In this document: positions 22,284 through 34,269 of the stretch, in pieces
Layout of the letters: each line of letters opens with the position of its first letter
How positions within the stretch are numbered: the stretch's first letter is position 1
From: Mangifera indica
Lineage: Eukaryota > Streptophyta > Magnoliopsida > Sapindales > Anacardiaceae
Assembly: GCF_011075055.1 (NCBI RefSeq)
Contig: NC_058140.1
Location: 12,088,668 to 12,152,667, forward strand
Length of the DNA: 64,000 bases
Direction of reading: 5' to 3'
Program-made: the position numbers and the translations under genes
Notes under the pieces: generated by a model
The model's input: only the letters and a program-made list of their open reading frames with translations
Told to the model about the DNA's origin: nothing
The model's database searches: none

Positions 22284-24376
22284 TCACTGGCCAGCCTGAC
22301 TTGGTTCTTGGTTGGCAGGTTGGCTCTGTGAACCAACACCTCGGACAATATGCACCAGAATTATATTGCTTCTCCCAGTTGCTAGTGGAAATTCACATAT
22401 GCAATGATCATCTTTTTGCACATCGTTCCACCGGCAGACTTGTCTCCATCCTTTAATCCAGATTCGACCATCCTTCCAGTACATAACTGTTCCAGGCCAT
22501 TTCCTCTCCAACTCATCAAGGAAGGTTACTTGTTCAGCCAATTGAATTCCAAAATCTTTCAACACATAAGATGGAACAAACTGCAATATTGAATAGAAAA
22601 TTCTTCCATTAGCAACTATATTGATTAAAAAATAAAATAGAATTCATGCCCCCCATAAATTCATGCCATTTATATAGGTTCATAAATGTGCAAGAAATCA
22701 TTAATACCACTAACTTTCCTTATTAAAAAATAAAACTTCCTCCATGTCAAGCGGACAGTACTGTAGATCCTAACAAACCGAAAGATTTAGCATCTCACAT
22801 ATAAGCTTAACTGATGGACATTGAAAGTAACGGCTAGTGCATATCTCACCAGAACTTATTCACTATACTAAACAAGATCAGGTGTTTTAGTAATAGAAGA
22901 TTTTAGCTTGTTACCAGTAGGTTTTTCCTGGTTTCACTTAGCTTTGTCACAAAGTAGGGATTTTGATCATTAACATATTGTTTAACTTCCTTGCTGGTCA
23001 AGACACTGATAGATTCTCGGGGCACCCTTGCCCTGACACCGGCACTCTTCTTGGATCTGTCTCCTGAATCAAATTAACAATGACATTCAGAAATGCACAT
23101 AGAATTACTTTGAAATGAAAAAAAAGGTAAAAAATATACCATGGTTACCATCATTCCCACAAATCCTCTTGCCTCTCTTATGCAATGAAGCTATAACTTC
23201 TGATGCTTCTTCTTCTATTTCCTCCTCCTCTTCAACATTATCTTCACTATCATCACTATCACTAGTATGATCATCATCAAGGTCTATACCAACATCAACA
23301 GTTTCATGATCATCCTCTTGTTCCTGCTCCTTTATCTCAATACCCACAAGAGGACCAGTTTCACTCTTCTCACAGCAAGATTTTCCCAAAATCTTAACCT
23401 CGAATCTACCATCACCAATATGTTGAAATATTAGAATATCTCCAAATTCTAAGGAATTACCTTCCACAAACTTTTGCCAACCATTCAAAAGAAATACCCC
23501 ATTGTCAGTATGTCTCATTTTAATACGCCAAACATTTCCCATTCGATTCTGAAGTACAACGTTCCTTGGTAATGCATTCAAGTGTTGCACCCAATCATCT
23601 GGGATTTTCTACAGAAGAAATCAATCTCATAATTAAATGTCAATCATGACATGTAAAAGACAATTGAAAATTGTTAAAAATCTGTTTCTTTAGTAATTTT
23701 ACTCTTTCACATACAAAATTTGTATATGTAAATGAAACAATTAATTAACATCAAATAATATTCAACACTGAAAACATAACAAATCCCAAATCATAAAAAA
23801 ATATTGGAGTTATATAAAATAAAATGAACTTTACAAATTTTGCCTAAAGTGAACAAACATCAAATTAGCTTCAAACCCATATAATTTTCTAGAAAATCAC
23901 AACAAAGAGAAAAAGAAACTAAACCTGCAACTTTCATGCACAGGCCTCAAAGGATTCAAATGTGGAACTCTGAAGAGACTAAATGGTTTGCTTTCCATGT
24001 TTCACAGACATTATTGTCGTATCATTATTATCCGAGCGTTTTTTATTTCTACATGGAAGACCAAAATAAAATTCCTCCAATATTCTCTTTGATCGCTGAA
24101 AACTACAGTACATGAGGCTCTCTCAAAGCGAGCTCTAAGAAAGATTTAAGCTTTCAAGCGCTGTCTCAAAGTTATTTTCATTAATCGGCTAAGAAATGCA
24201 GAGAGAGAGAGATTCATCTTGCCAACCAAAAGAACTTCAAGGAAAAAAAAAGGGGAAAAAAACACAGATCATAAGTGCAGAAAGGAAGATGAAAGTACCA
24301 AACTGGAAGAGCTGTATATTGGAATGTAGACCTTGAAGAATTCAGGCAACCTCTTGTTGGTTGTGTTGGGCGCCAT
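22284..24376 (-). CDS. REM/VRN1-like B3-domain protein, 327 aa (cluster copy 1)
   Basis: Plant-specific B3 factors bind DNA in the nucleus. Exons: 24299-24376, 23149-23608, 22915-23063, 22284-22580; all introns are GT-AG and phases agree. The first B3 domain spans about residues 10-102 (RLPEFFKVYIP; NGWQKFVEGNSLEFGDIL). An acidic Asp/Glu linker follows (about 115-165), then a basic KKSAGVRARVPR patch, then a second B3 domain (about 212-312; PYFVTKL, GIQLAEQ, FPLATGRSNIILVH). It is a close tandem twin of the gene at 25056-26573. It resembles At3g18960-type REM proteins as I remember them. Target genes are unknown. Long introns and promoter DNA are also duplicated between the twins. Confidence 0.88.
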
Positions 24377-24632
24377 GTGTTCTGTTCTTCAGGGTAAAAC
24401 TAAAACAAAGCCAAATTTTATTACTCCAAGCCTTGGAGGAAAAGCAACCCAAATGTGTGATATGGCCAATATTTGAAGGTGAGAATGAAAATGAAATGCA
24501 GCTTTTGGCAGGACAATTGAAAAATGTCCCTTATTTTCTTAAGGAGGAATCCTTAGTTGAGCTGGAGTGTGGACACCCCTGCTCCAGCTACCCTCGGGTT
24601 GGCTAAGTAGCACTGAAATAGAAATATTAAAA

Positions 24633-24735
24633 AGGCCAAAACGCTTTTTCCCACCCCAGGTTTGGTGAAATTTCAAACTTCCATCCGTCAATTTTTACAC
24701 ATAAGCAGCTTTGTGATTCAGGTTTGATTGATTCG
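24633..24735. mobile_element. Remnant of one MULE terminal repeat
   Basis: GGCCAAAACGCTTTTTCCCA followed by a CCCCAGGTTTGGTGAAATTT block matches the terminal repeat of the element at 16423. No opposite end is found nearby, so this is a truncated remnant lying between the two twin B3 genes. Confidence 0.55.
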
Positions 24736-25055
24736 CTTGATTGGGAAATGTAAATGAGCACTCTCACTTCCTCTCAATTGAACAAAAAACATACAAGCAG
24801 AAATTAAAGAAGACCACCATAATTTTTACATGGTTCAACAAAGTAAATAGTTGTAGAGACTTCGTAATAATGCAATTTGACAAGAGCCTTTTTCAAACTA
24901 ACTTGTGCCCTACCCAACCCTTGACAACAGTGACCCAGAAAAACTCTAAATCTTGTTCATCATTTCATAACACTTTTTGCTCTCGAAAGCACAACATTTA
25001 CATGAACATTAGCAGAGCTTGCTGTGGAAACTTAAACTAGACTATAATCCTTATT

Positions 25056-26573
25056 TCACTGGTTAGTCTGATTTGGTTCTTGGTTGGTGGGTTGGCTTTG
25101 TGAACCAACACCTCGGACAATATGCACCAGAATTATATTGCTTCTCCCAATTGCTAGTGGAAATTCACATATGCAACGATCATCTTTTTGCACATGGTTC
25201 CACCGGCAGACTTGTCTCCATCCTTTAATCCAGATTCGACCATCCTTCCAGTACATAACTGTCCCAGGCCATTTCCTCTCCAACTCATCAAGGAAGGTTA
25301 CTTGTGCAGCCAATTGAATTCCAAAATCTTTCAACACATAAGATGGAACAAACTGCAATATTGAATAGAAAATTCTTCCATTAGCAACTATATTGTGTAA
25401 TAAACATAATAGTTAGCATTCATGGCTTGACCCCTATAAATTCAAGTCATTTATATGGGTTCATAATACCAGAAACTTTTCTTCATTAAAAAATAAAACA
25501 GAGGAGAATTTATCCTCCATGTCAAGCAGACAGTATCATAAATCCTATCAAACTGAAAGAATTAGCATCTCACATGTAAGTTTAACTAATGGATGCTGAA
25601 AGTAGTGGCTAGTGTAAAATCACCATAACTTACTGACTATACAAAGCAAGATCATGTGTTTTAGTAATAGATGATTTTAGCTCATTACCAGTAGGTTTTT
25701 CCTGGTTTTGCTAAGCTTTGTCACAAAGTAGGGATTTTGATGATTAACATATTGTCTCACTTCCTCCCTGGTCAAGACACTGTCAGATTCTCGGGGCACT
25801 CTTGCCCTGACACCGGCACTTTTCTTGGATTTGTCTCCTGAATCAAATTAACAATGGGTTACTTATATCTCACACAAACCCCATTACATATCTCTAAGGC
25901 ATTCATAAATGTACATAGAATTACTCTGAAATGAAAGAAAGTGTAAAAAATATATAATGTTTACCATCATTCCCACAAATCATTTCGACTCTATGGTGCA
26001 ATGTAGCTATTACTTTTGGTTCTATTTCCTCCTCCTCTTCAACATTACTTTCACTGTCATCATTGTCAATATTATGATCATCATCAAGGTCAACATCAAC
26101 AGTTTCATGCTCATCCTCTTGTTCCTCCTCCTTTATATCAAAGCCCACAAGAGGACCAGTTTCACTCTTCTCACAGCCAGATTTTCCCAAAATCTTAACA
26201 TTGAATCTACCATCACCATTATGTTGAAAAATTAGAAAATCTCCAAACTCTAAAGAATTATCTTCCACAAACTTCTGCCAGCCATTCACAAAAAAAACCC
26301 CATTGTCAGTATATCTGATTTTCATATGCCAAACTTTTCCCATTTGATTCTGGAGATCAACATTCTTTGGCAATGCATTCAAGTGTTGTACCCAAGCATC
26401 CGGGATTTTCTACAGAAGAAAACAATTTCATCATTAAATGTGAATCATGACATGTAAAAGACAGATCATAAGTGCAGCAAGGAAAATGAAAGTACCAAAC
26501 AGGAAGAGCTGCGCATTGGGATGTAGACCTTGAAAAATTCAGGCAACCTCTTGTTGGTTCTGTTGGGCGCCAT
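25056..26573 (-). CDS. REM/VRN1-like B3-domain protein, 322 aa (cluster copy 2)
   Basis: Exons: 26496-26573, 25965-26409, 25689-25837, 25056-25352; phases agree and introns are GT-AG. It is a tandem twin of the gene at 22284-24376, with the same two B3 domains (first about 10-102, second about 207-307) and an acidic linker shortened by 5 residues. Exon 4 differs from its twin by only a few residues. Intron 1 is short (86 bp) against about 690 bp in the twin, so the twin gained or this copy lost intron DNA. The start MAPNRTNKRLPEFFKVYIP mirrors the twin. Likely nuclear DNA-binding protein; partners and targets are not visible from sequence. Confidence 0.88.
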
Positions 26574-27669
26574 TTTTTCTGTTCTTCAGGGAAAAAACTA
26601 AAACAAAGCCAAATTAGAAGAGTCTGTTACTCAGAGCCTCGAAGAAAAAGCAACCGAAATGTGGATATGGTCAGTACTGTATTTGAAGGTGAGAATGAAA
26701 AAGAAATACAGCTTTTGGGCAGGGCCCGACTCGTATCACCCAAGCTTCCCCTTGAGGCCGAAAAATGCGGATTTCGTTGTGCCTTAAATAAGGCAAATTT
26801 TACTCCAACCGAATTCAATACTGTGGGCCCCGCATGTCTAACTGTTGACTCCTCCTTCATGTAGAGGATGCTGCCTGCCTGCCGCCGCCATACAATGCGA
26901 ACTTCATGATAATCACGGTGCAGAGGCAGAGCAGTCATACTGATTTGATGATCGGAAATCTTAACACAATTGCAGAAAACTGACAGATTTCTGGATTAAT
27001 TCAGTGAAAAATTATACAGGCAGAAGGGGCAAGGTGAGACGTGCTCACACGGGATGTAATGTAACTCCTTCAGCAAGAGACTACGTGGCATTATCCCATG
27101 AAATAGGAATTCATATATATTTTATTAACTTAATTTCAATATTTATTGAAATTAATTAACTCATTATTCAGATTAATTTAGATAATTACAAATTATATTA
27201 TGAGTCATGCCACCTTTTATCTTAAGAGATGCTGATTTTTTTCTCTCTAACAGGCCATGGATATCAAATTTCAACACTTACTTCTGAAAGGTTTAGTACA
27301 GAGATGTCTTTCTTTCTGATATCTCTGACTTCAAAGGCCAAATTCAATAGAACCCGTCTCTCAGTCTCAGAGTCGCTACTCTCTTCAATTTTCAAAAACC
27401 ATTTCAAACCAAATTTGTTCCATTTTACTGTGCTTAAACTTATCCTTCTTAAGTAGCTCCAAATAGATGAATACAACCATCTATCTAAGGCCTTATTCAA
27501 AGCAATAAAGCTCAAAGATTACCACTGCTACTGCTTCATTATAAAAATTAAGAACTATTTCAAGTTATGGATCCTTTTGAAACAAACATTACAAAAGAAA
27601 TTGGAAAGTGGTTAAGCTATGCTCACAGGTTTCACAACACCCTAATGATCATTTACCTTTTACTCTATC
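26574..27669. other. Upstream region of B3 copy 2, no gene seen
   Basis: Bases 26640-26720 resemble 24440-24520 upstream of the twin gene. The two partly overlapping open frames around 26627-26938 and 27264-27515 lack recognisable domains. Around 27470-27560 the sequence is a diverged copy of about 28015-28100, the 3' flank of the next B3 gene. Confidence 0.45.
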
Positions 27670-27900
27670 AACTCATGAAATACTGCAACTTTAAAAGAAC
27701 ATCCTTCATGATAGGCTAAACTGTTACAAATATAGCCTTCCTCCAAGTTCTTCTCATTTGAAAATGTAACCCAATTTTGCTTATAAACATTTCAGCAAGC
27801 CACTCAGTTCTATCACAACATTGTAGTTTAATATGTTTGGTAACTTACCTCAATTATGTATCTGCAAATTTGAGCAGCACATTCTTCACAAGCAAAAAGG
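27670..27900 (-). pseudogene. Decayed B3 C-terminal exon
   Basis: Aligning by eye with the last exon of the next gene (28151-28399), the same blocks appear in the same order: an ACTTTAAAAGAACATCCTTC block, TGTAGTTTAATATGTTTGGT, AAATTTGAG(C/T)(G/A)GCAC and CACAAGCAAAAAGG. The reading frame is broken by stops and indels. It marks a lost tandem copy of the second B3 domain exon, sitting just 3' of a living paralogue. Confidence 0.72.
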
Positions 27901-28150
27901 ATGCCGCGAAGCATACATCACCTCAGTTGCATATTTGTTGGAATTAAACTTATCATCTTCCAATTCAAGCATAGTTTTCTACCACATTACCTCAGTTGAG
28001 GAGATTCAAAGAGATGAATATAACCATCTATTTAAGGCCTTAGTCAAGCAATAAAGCTCGAAGATTATCACAGTTACTGCAACTCATTACAAAAAGTTGA
28101 AGCTCACAGCTCACACATGGCTAACTGCACAAAATCCTAATAATTTAGAT

Positions 28151-30677
28151 TTACTCTATAGAAGCAGAAAATGCTGAAACTTTAAAAAGAACATCCTTCA
28201 TGCTAACCAGCTCAAAGTTACAGATATCACCTGTCTTAAAGTACCTGTCACTTGTAGTTCTAGTCCATCCTTTGCTTATATAACATGTACTATCATACCA
28301 TATCATTTTAGCAACTGACTTGGTTCCATCAGAATACTGTAGTTTAACATGTTTGCTAACGTCTCTCAAATATCTAGTGGAAAATTTGAGCGGCACATAC
28401 TGCACAAGCAAATAAAAAGGCAACTCGGCATATATCATATGTTGATTAATTAATATCAAATTGAAAACATATTTGAAGCTCACCACACGAGCGTTACGTA
28501 GGTTATTTGACTGCCAGATCACCATAAATGAAGGTTTTTTAGGCTTCAATAACTTAGCAGCACTGATTGCCCTCTCTCTTTCTTCTGCTGTAATATGGCC
28601 ATATTTTCTAGTAAAATAAATTCCCATATCTTCAAGTATAGCCAACAGCTCCTTTTGTTCTGCAATTTATGGTCAGTTATTAGAAAGAACGTTTAACAAA
28701 AACAGAACAAGAGATGCAGGTACATAAATAATTTACCTATTTTGCTTATTTTATTATCTCCCTCTGAAGAATGTTCACCAACTCTATTGGAATTATTTTT
28801 TATCTCAACCTTGTATTTGGAAACTACTGTTTGGTGTTCACCCTTTCCATTGTGTTTAGCTTTCTCAAATTTAGTCCTACCAGTCCTGTCCATGTCTTTA
28901 TCTACTTGACATGGCACAAAACGCTCAACACTTTTTCTTTGTTGCCTTTTGCGGTGCACAGATCTTCTTGAATTGTACTTTGTAGTTAAGTTCAATTTGG
29001 GTTCCCTTGACTCACTCATCACCTCCATCCCTTCCATTTTCTGCCTCTTTCTTTGAATGTCTTCAGTTTGTTTCTCCCAATTCTCCCTGTAAAGAGTGCG
29101 CATTTCCCGATATGGGTGTCTACTTGTACATCCATGAAAAACTTTGCTTCTTGAAGGAGTAAACAACGGATTTGGAGTTGGGTAGTCCTCAGTTGCCACT
29201 TCATCATCTTGGTGTATTGAGTTCCTTTTCTCATTGCTTGCATCTTTACCATTACATGCATAGTTAACCTCACAGGCAGTCATATCAAATATAAGAACAT
29301 TAAAATCTGAATTCTTTATATACTTGAAAACCAAGAAGTATCCAGCACGGATTGAATGGTATTCCATAAAATCCTGCCAGCCCTCATGTAGCCAAATCTT
29401 TTGCCCATCTTTTATCAAACCCACTTTCCAAGCACGACCATTAGGTACCGTGAGTGTAGCAACCGCAGAAAGTTCATCTCCAAATTTTCTCACAAACATT
29501 TCCGGAATCCCCTGCATTTATGCAAATAATTTTATATGATATATATATATACTAGGAAACCTCTGAACATCAGTCTAATACACGTTTCCAATAACACTAC
29601 AGTCACAAATTTAGAAAGAGTAGATCAATTTTACAAAGACAAGAAGATTGGTATTAGAAAGTTTTGTCACTAAACAAAGGAAAGTAAACTATTTGGCTAG
29701 ATTAAACTTAACAAGCCCATGAAATTTATCACTTTGAAGATTTAAAGAGAACAAAAGACCAAAATCATAGAAGATTATTTCAACCTTTCACATGGTTAAG
29801 ATTGAAGTTTTTTCTTTTTTTTTTTTTTTTGGGTAAATAAGATTGAAGTAATTCTCCTTTCACACTATTGATTCACAAAACTTAATATGGAATTGACAGC
29901 CACAGGAATGAGTGTAGCAACTAATATCAAGCATGAAACTGAAAATTATGCATATGATAATGCATCAATATATTGATGGCATCTGAAAAACTTTCAAGTA
30001 CTAAGTCACAGAAACTTGTTCAGACGCTCAAATGAAGCCTTTGCCATATTAAACAACATTCTCTGGAATGACATAAATCAACAGAATCCGCAATATCATA
30101 ACATGTGAACATAAAAAATTAATGCCTATATTACATGAATACTAAACGTTCTTAGTACCCATCATCAAAATAAATAAACTTGGAGAGGATGTTACATGCA
30201 GAATACAAAAAAGGAATACTTTAATCAATACCAGCTTTACATGTTTTAAAGACATAAAAAGGGCATTCTTTGCTTATTTTTCTCTTTCAAAGCTAGGTAG
30301 CTCTTCTCATGCGAAATCAATACTGAATTACTTAAATGTTACGTTGGCTAGCCAAGAAACTACAAGAAATGAAAGTGCATATATGCGTTTATGTAGCTTA
30401 GTTTAAAGACGAAAGAAAAGGGGTCTTTTTTTTCTTGTTTTAACTAAACATCTCAGCAGAGCAAGGAATAAAAGTTATGACTTACCAGTTTCTTGTCTTT
30501 AAGGGAATGCGTTTATGTAGCTTAGTTTAAAAACGACAAAAAAGGGGTCTTTTTTTTTTCTTGTTTTAACTAAACATCTCAGCAGAGCAAGGAATAAAAG
30601 TTATGACTTACCAGTTTCTTGTCTTTAAGGGAGGAGGGGAGGATAACCTTGAAGAAATGTGAAGGTGTCTCCGCCAT
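28151..30677 (-). CDS. VRN1-like B3-domain protein, 421 aa (cluster copy 3)
   Basis: Exons: 30612-30677, 28737-29511, 28484-28659, 28151-28399; phases agree. The first B3 domain is about residues 5-105 ([41 protein letters not shown]). A long basic linker with KRQQRKS and other Lys/Arg clusters follows (to about 290). The second B3 domain spans about 325-420 (KPSFMVIW; YVPLKFSTRYL; DICNFELVSMKD). Exons 1-2 match the gene at 34270-36819; exons 3-4 do not. A 124-126-bp tandem duplication copies the end of exon 1 and its splice donor (see repeat entry). A TATATATAG at 30718-30728 lies about 45 bp upstream of the ATG, closer than usual for a TATA box. Confidence 0.87.
30384..30632. repeat. Tandem duplication spanning an exon-intron border
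   Basis: Two adjacent copies, about 30384-30507 and 30508-30632, differ mainly in a poly-T run and a few bases. Each contains the last 21 coding bases of exon 1 of the B3 gene (ending AAACTG) and the donor GTAAGTC. The related gene at 34270-36819 has only one copy. Confidence 0.9.
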
Positions 30678-31010
30678 ATTACATGCAAAGAAATTTGGGT
30701 CTCTGTTAGACCTGAGCTATATATATAGTTAATTGGCAATAACAGATGACTGCTATTACAGGCTTTGGGCTTTCAGCTTCTCAAACTCTATCTCTGCACA
30801 ACATTAATCAAGAAAACATGCTGACAGTTATAATTTCAATGCTATCAGATTGGACTTTAATGCCATCCCGGAAGTTGAAAAGTTTAACATTAAAATAGTG
30901 TAGACGATATTTAAGCTAAAATGAAGACCCCAAATATCTATAAATCCAAATATAAATTTGTTTAAATATAGAATTTTGGGTTGACAATGTGGTAATTCAA
31001 AACTGCAACT

Positions 31011-31713
31011 TGATGGGTACCCGTTGATATGGGCTAGCAAACCTCCAGTCTGATGGGTTCCAGCAGCATTCACAGCAGCTCCCTCGGTTTCAGGTTCAAC
31101 TCTTCTCCAATCAACACCACACTCAGCAAGTCTCCAACAACCAGCAATATCTCACAACAAACAGCAAGAAAAATGAGCAAGGTGGTAGCAACGGATTTTC
31201 AGATTCTACTCCAACTTTCCACAAACAATAGACACATACAGACAGATATAAGAAGATGAAGAAGAAAATAGGGCTCATTTCATTCAACACTGATCAAGAA
31301 CAGTGGCAAATACATATCCATGGCAGTTTGTAAAAATAACAGGAAATGAAAAATAACAGTAACGAAAGTAGACGCTGGGTTCTGATTTTGAGAGCTAGTC
31401 CTCTCACAAGGAAATGTAAAAACTGTTTACAGTGACAAATGATATCAATCTTCTCTGCTTTCTCCTCCCTCTCACTACAGAATATATGCTGAAATAATAT
31501 CATAACAGAACGGCGGCCCCACTCCTTCAAAAGCTGCTGCGTATCACCTCTGGAGGCAGTGTTTCACCCAACACCAAATCAACTCATGAATTTCCCAAAC
31601 TGTCCCCAGATATTCGGCTCTGACTTGAATCAGCTACTGGGTTCCCCGGGCTGCGTTCCTGCCTTTTTCTCTTAGGCCGGCGAAAGTAAACCTCGGTAAT
31701 TAGGCCCCCATGA
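31011..31713. mobile_element. ~700-bp insertion upstream of B3 copy 3, unclassified
   Basis: The upstream region of this gene aligns with that of the gene at 36819 except here: the paralogue reads AACTGCAACG|TAATTCCAAACC, while this copy has about 700 bases between AACTGCAACT and TAATTCC. CAACT (or CAACTT) flanks both sides, a probable 5-6-bp target duplication. Inside, a plus-strand frame (about 31051-31227) is Gln-rich (FQQHSQQLPRFQVQL, NEQGGSNGF), and a minus-strand frame from about 31708 reads TEVYFRRPKRKRQERSPGNP before a stop. These look like captured gene pieces that I cannot name. Ends are TGATGGG and CATGA; no clear superfamily. Confidence 0.6.
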
Positions 31714-31859
31714 CAACTTAATTCCAAACCAAACTTATTTTTGGAGCTATATAATATACATCTGAAATGGGAAGGCTCAGTTCTACTTCCAACACCGCTT
31801 CACCGCCCAATTTTTTGAAACTCAGAGTTTTTGGTTATTGGGTTTGCTAGTTTTTCACA

Positions 31860-32098
31860 AATGTCATAAATTGAAGACAATGAACTTCTCAATGCTGCTG
31901 TTTAATGAGCCTTAGTTAAAAAGGAGAAGCTATTCTGCATCTGAAATATCCCAAAAACTTACTATTGTATTTATGTATTGAAGCCTTTTATAAAATTCAT
32001 ATTATTAGCAACAACTGAAAAAAAGAAAAGCAACAGCTAACCCAAGCTATTAACTCACAACATTTTAATCATTTTAACTCCATGGCAGCATGAAATTG
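31860..32098 (-). pseudogene. 3' end relic of a lost B3 gene, cut by a MULE
   Basis: This stretch aligns with 37329-37565, the 3' flank and last codons of the B3 gene at 37542-39078. The final codons read FHAAMELK and stop (gene at 37542: FNAAMELT and stop). Upstream of those codons the alignment ends abruptly at 32098, where the Pack-MULE begins. The rest of that gene copy is gone. Confidence 0.72.
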
Positions 32099-32327
32099 GA
32101 GTGATTAACATTTTTTTATCTACAGTTTCTTTTGAAAACACTTTACACCCTTTGAATACAAAAAACCACATTTTTACCCCAAAATTTAATTTTGTTAACG
32201 AAAAATTATGGACAAGAGAGAAAAAAATATAAATTTACATTCATATAATATCCAAAAAATAAAAAATAAAATATTATTCAGGCAACATAAATTTCTAACA
32301 TATCTTTCTCAGCGTCGCCACACCTCC

Positions 32328-32924
32328 TAAGGATAGTAATTTAGGTCTGATTTTAGGGGTTCCGACTATCTCTGGTCCTAACGGAGAAATGATTCTCAAA
32401 TAGAAATGAGAAAAGGGACGAGGACAGGATTGAGAAAATCCTCGCAATCAGAAACGAGTCGGGGATGGGGATACATGTGTCCCCTCCCCACCGCTTCCCC
32501 GCCCTTATCCCCGTCATTTTATATTAATATATTTATTTAAAATAATAATATATTTTTATAGTTTTAAATTATTTATATTTTCAAATTTATTTAAGTATTT
32601 ATTGTGTATATTAAAGTAGTTAATATATTAATTTATGATATTTGAAATAGTAAGTTAATTTTAATTTTACTTAATTTTGTTATTTAATATATTTATATTA
32701 TATTTAGAAGATATAAAAAAAAAAATTTCTTTTTACGGGTATGGAAAAGGAATTTTTGTCTACGGAGACAAAGAGGGGATGGGGAGGAAATTTTTCTTTG
32801 TGAGGAGAAAATAGTGAATCATTTTCATCCTTGTGATGGGGACGATGATTGATATTCCCTACGGGGACGAGGACGAGCACGAGGGTTGAGATCCCCTCCC
32901 CATCTCTCCCCATTGCCATCCCTA
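32328..32924. mobile_element. Non-autonomous hAT element nested in Pack-MULE A
   Basis: Ends read TAAGGATAGTAAT and, inverted, TAGGGATGGCAAT, the usual hAT form. Flanks are identical 8-mers ACACCTCC at 32320-32327 and 32925-32932. The matching place in Pack-MULE copy B (about 39585-39600) is uninterrupted. The ends are rich in GGGGA/TCCCC; no transposase is present. Confidence 0.87.
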
Positions 32925-33199
32925 ACACCTCCCCTCTCACTTTTGACAGTGTCATCATTGTCACCTCTCCTCTCTCACCTTCTCCACCACTTCTCATCTC
33001 TCGCCTCCGCCGTTGTCGCCACCTCTCATTTCCTTACTCACCTCTCCACATTCTCATCGGAGTAACACATGTAGAAACCCAGATATTGTTTGCACCACCC
33101 TCAACCTCCTTAGCCTCCCTCTCATTTTGAATCTCCTCCACAATGTAATTATTCTGACCACTTGAATATTCACAATAAAACTATCATAAAAACATTTTT

Positions 33200-33768
33200 C
33201 TATGTTGTTATCAATCATCAACTCTATGGAGCAGCCAACTAGGCATAACAGGCAGTTGGAGAGCATCATGAATTTTTCTTTGCCGCAATATTAATTTGGA
33301 GCAAGATATTCCAAGCTACTGATAATGGCAAGGGCATTGTTATATGACTTGAATACCTGGTGAAAAAGATCAGCCGGTACAAGACTTGCACTACACCCAT
33401 GTTGGATAAATTGAACACGTTAAGATCCTCCCTCATCTTGTATTGATTTATCACACAAGCTAAGGGAGGGAGAGTAGTGACAAAGATCAAAAAGGGTGGA
33501 GGTGGTTTCAACAATGTGACAAAGTGCGTGGGTCAAAGTAAGAGAGAGTGGCGTCGAGGAGCTTGTTGTCAACAGAAACAGTGGCAATGGCGGCAAATCC
33601 AACCCAATTCCGGAAATGCTTTTTGCTGAGTTTGTAGTAACCAAAGATTTCAGAGACTAAGATTTTATCGAGGTAAACACTAGGGTTGACACAAAGGGAG
33701 ACATAATCTCCAAGGTTGTCAGCAACACGACCGAGAAATTCAAAGCTAGGGCCAAGATTGGTGTTGGG
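33200..33768 (-). pseudogene. Captured 3-ketoacyl-CoA synthase fragment (copy A)
   Basis: Minus-strand pieces in different frames match KCS3-type 3-ketoacyl-CoA synthases (very-long-chain fatty acid elongation, endoplasmic reticulum): VINQYKMREDLNVFNLSNMG at about 33394-33454 and MMLSNCLLCLVGC at about 33230-33269 (family: INHYKMR..KVFNLTGMGCSAS and SMILANCLFRSGGC). Frameshifts and stops break it. An adjoining 85-codon open stretch (33508-33765, containing FLGRVADNLGDYVSL) has no ATG and I do not recognise it; it may be another part of the same source gene. Confidence 0.72.
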
Positions 33769-34269
33769 TCAAAAGTCTTGACGAAGAAGAAGGAGAGAGA
33801 AAATAAGAATAGGAGAGAAAGAAAACAGGGGTAGTATGGTAATTTTATAATAAATAAAGTAACCGTGGATAATTTAGTAATTTTAATTGTCTAGAGCTAC
33901 AATAGGGCATTTTTTGTTAACAACATTAGATTTTGGATTGAAAAGTGTGACTTATGTATCCAGGGGATGAAATGTTACTTTAAGTCAAACATTGGGTGGG
34001 ACAATTTAATCACTCTATATAATCGAGACAAGTCAAACAATTACTTTTATGTTCATGGCTAATCCAGACAAGGGAACATTGGCAAACAGTGAAATGGATT
34101 CTCAGATATACGAAGATAAGTCTACTATAAGTTATGTATTTACAGTTGCAAATGGTTAAATCATTTGAAGGTCAACCATGCAAGTTTATGGAAACATTAG
34201 GACGGATCAGAACATGAAACTTGTAAAGAGAACATCCATTTTCGAAAGGGTTCAATTAAGAGAAACTTA

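Larger units (their letters stand above)
32099..34015. mobile_element. Pack-MULE-like element, copy A, carrying a KCS gene fragment
   Basis: Inverted terminal repeats of about 100 bases start GAGTGATTAA at both ends and share AAAATTTAATTTTGTTAAC / AAAATCTAATGTTGTTAAC blocks. The interior holds a fragment of a host fatty-acid elongase gene (separate entry) and a nested hAT element at 32328-32924. A second, truncated copy lies at 39347. No 9-bp direct repeat flanks it now, which fits loss of neighbouring DNA: its left border cuts a B3 gene relic. Confidence 0.78.

Noticed and set aside
31053..31259. 68-codon plus-strand frame starting MGSSSIHSS
   Set aside because: The neighbouring frame (Gln-rich) looks more protein-like; both lie in the unclassified insertion, so neither is called a gene.
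32704..33130. Frames in GGGGA/TCCCC-rich sequence
   Set aside because: They lie across the right end of the nested hAT element and the MULE interior; composition explains them.
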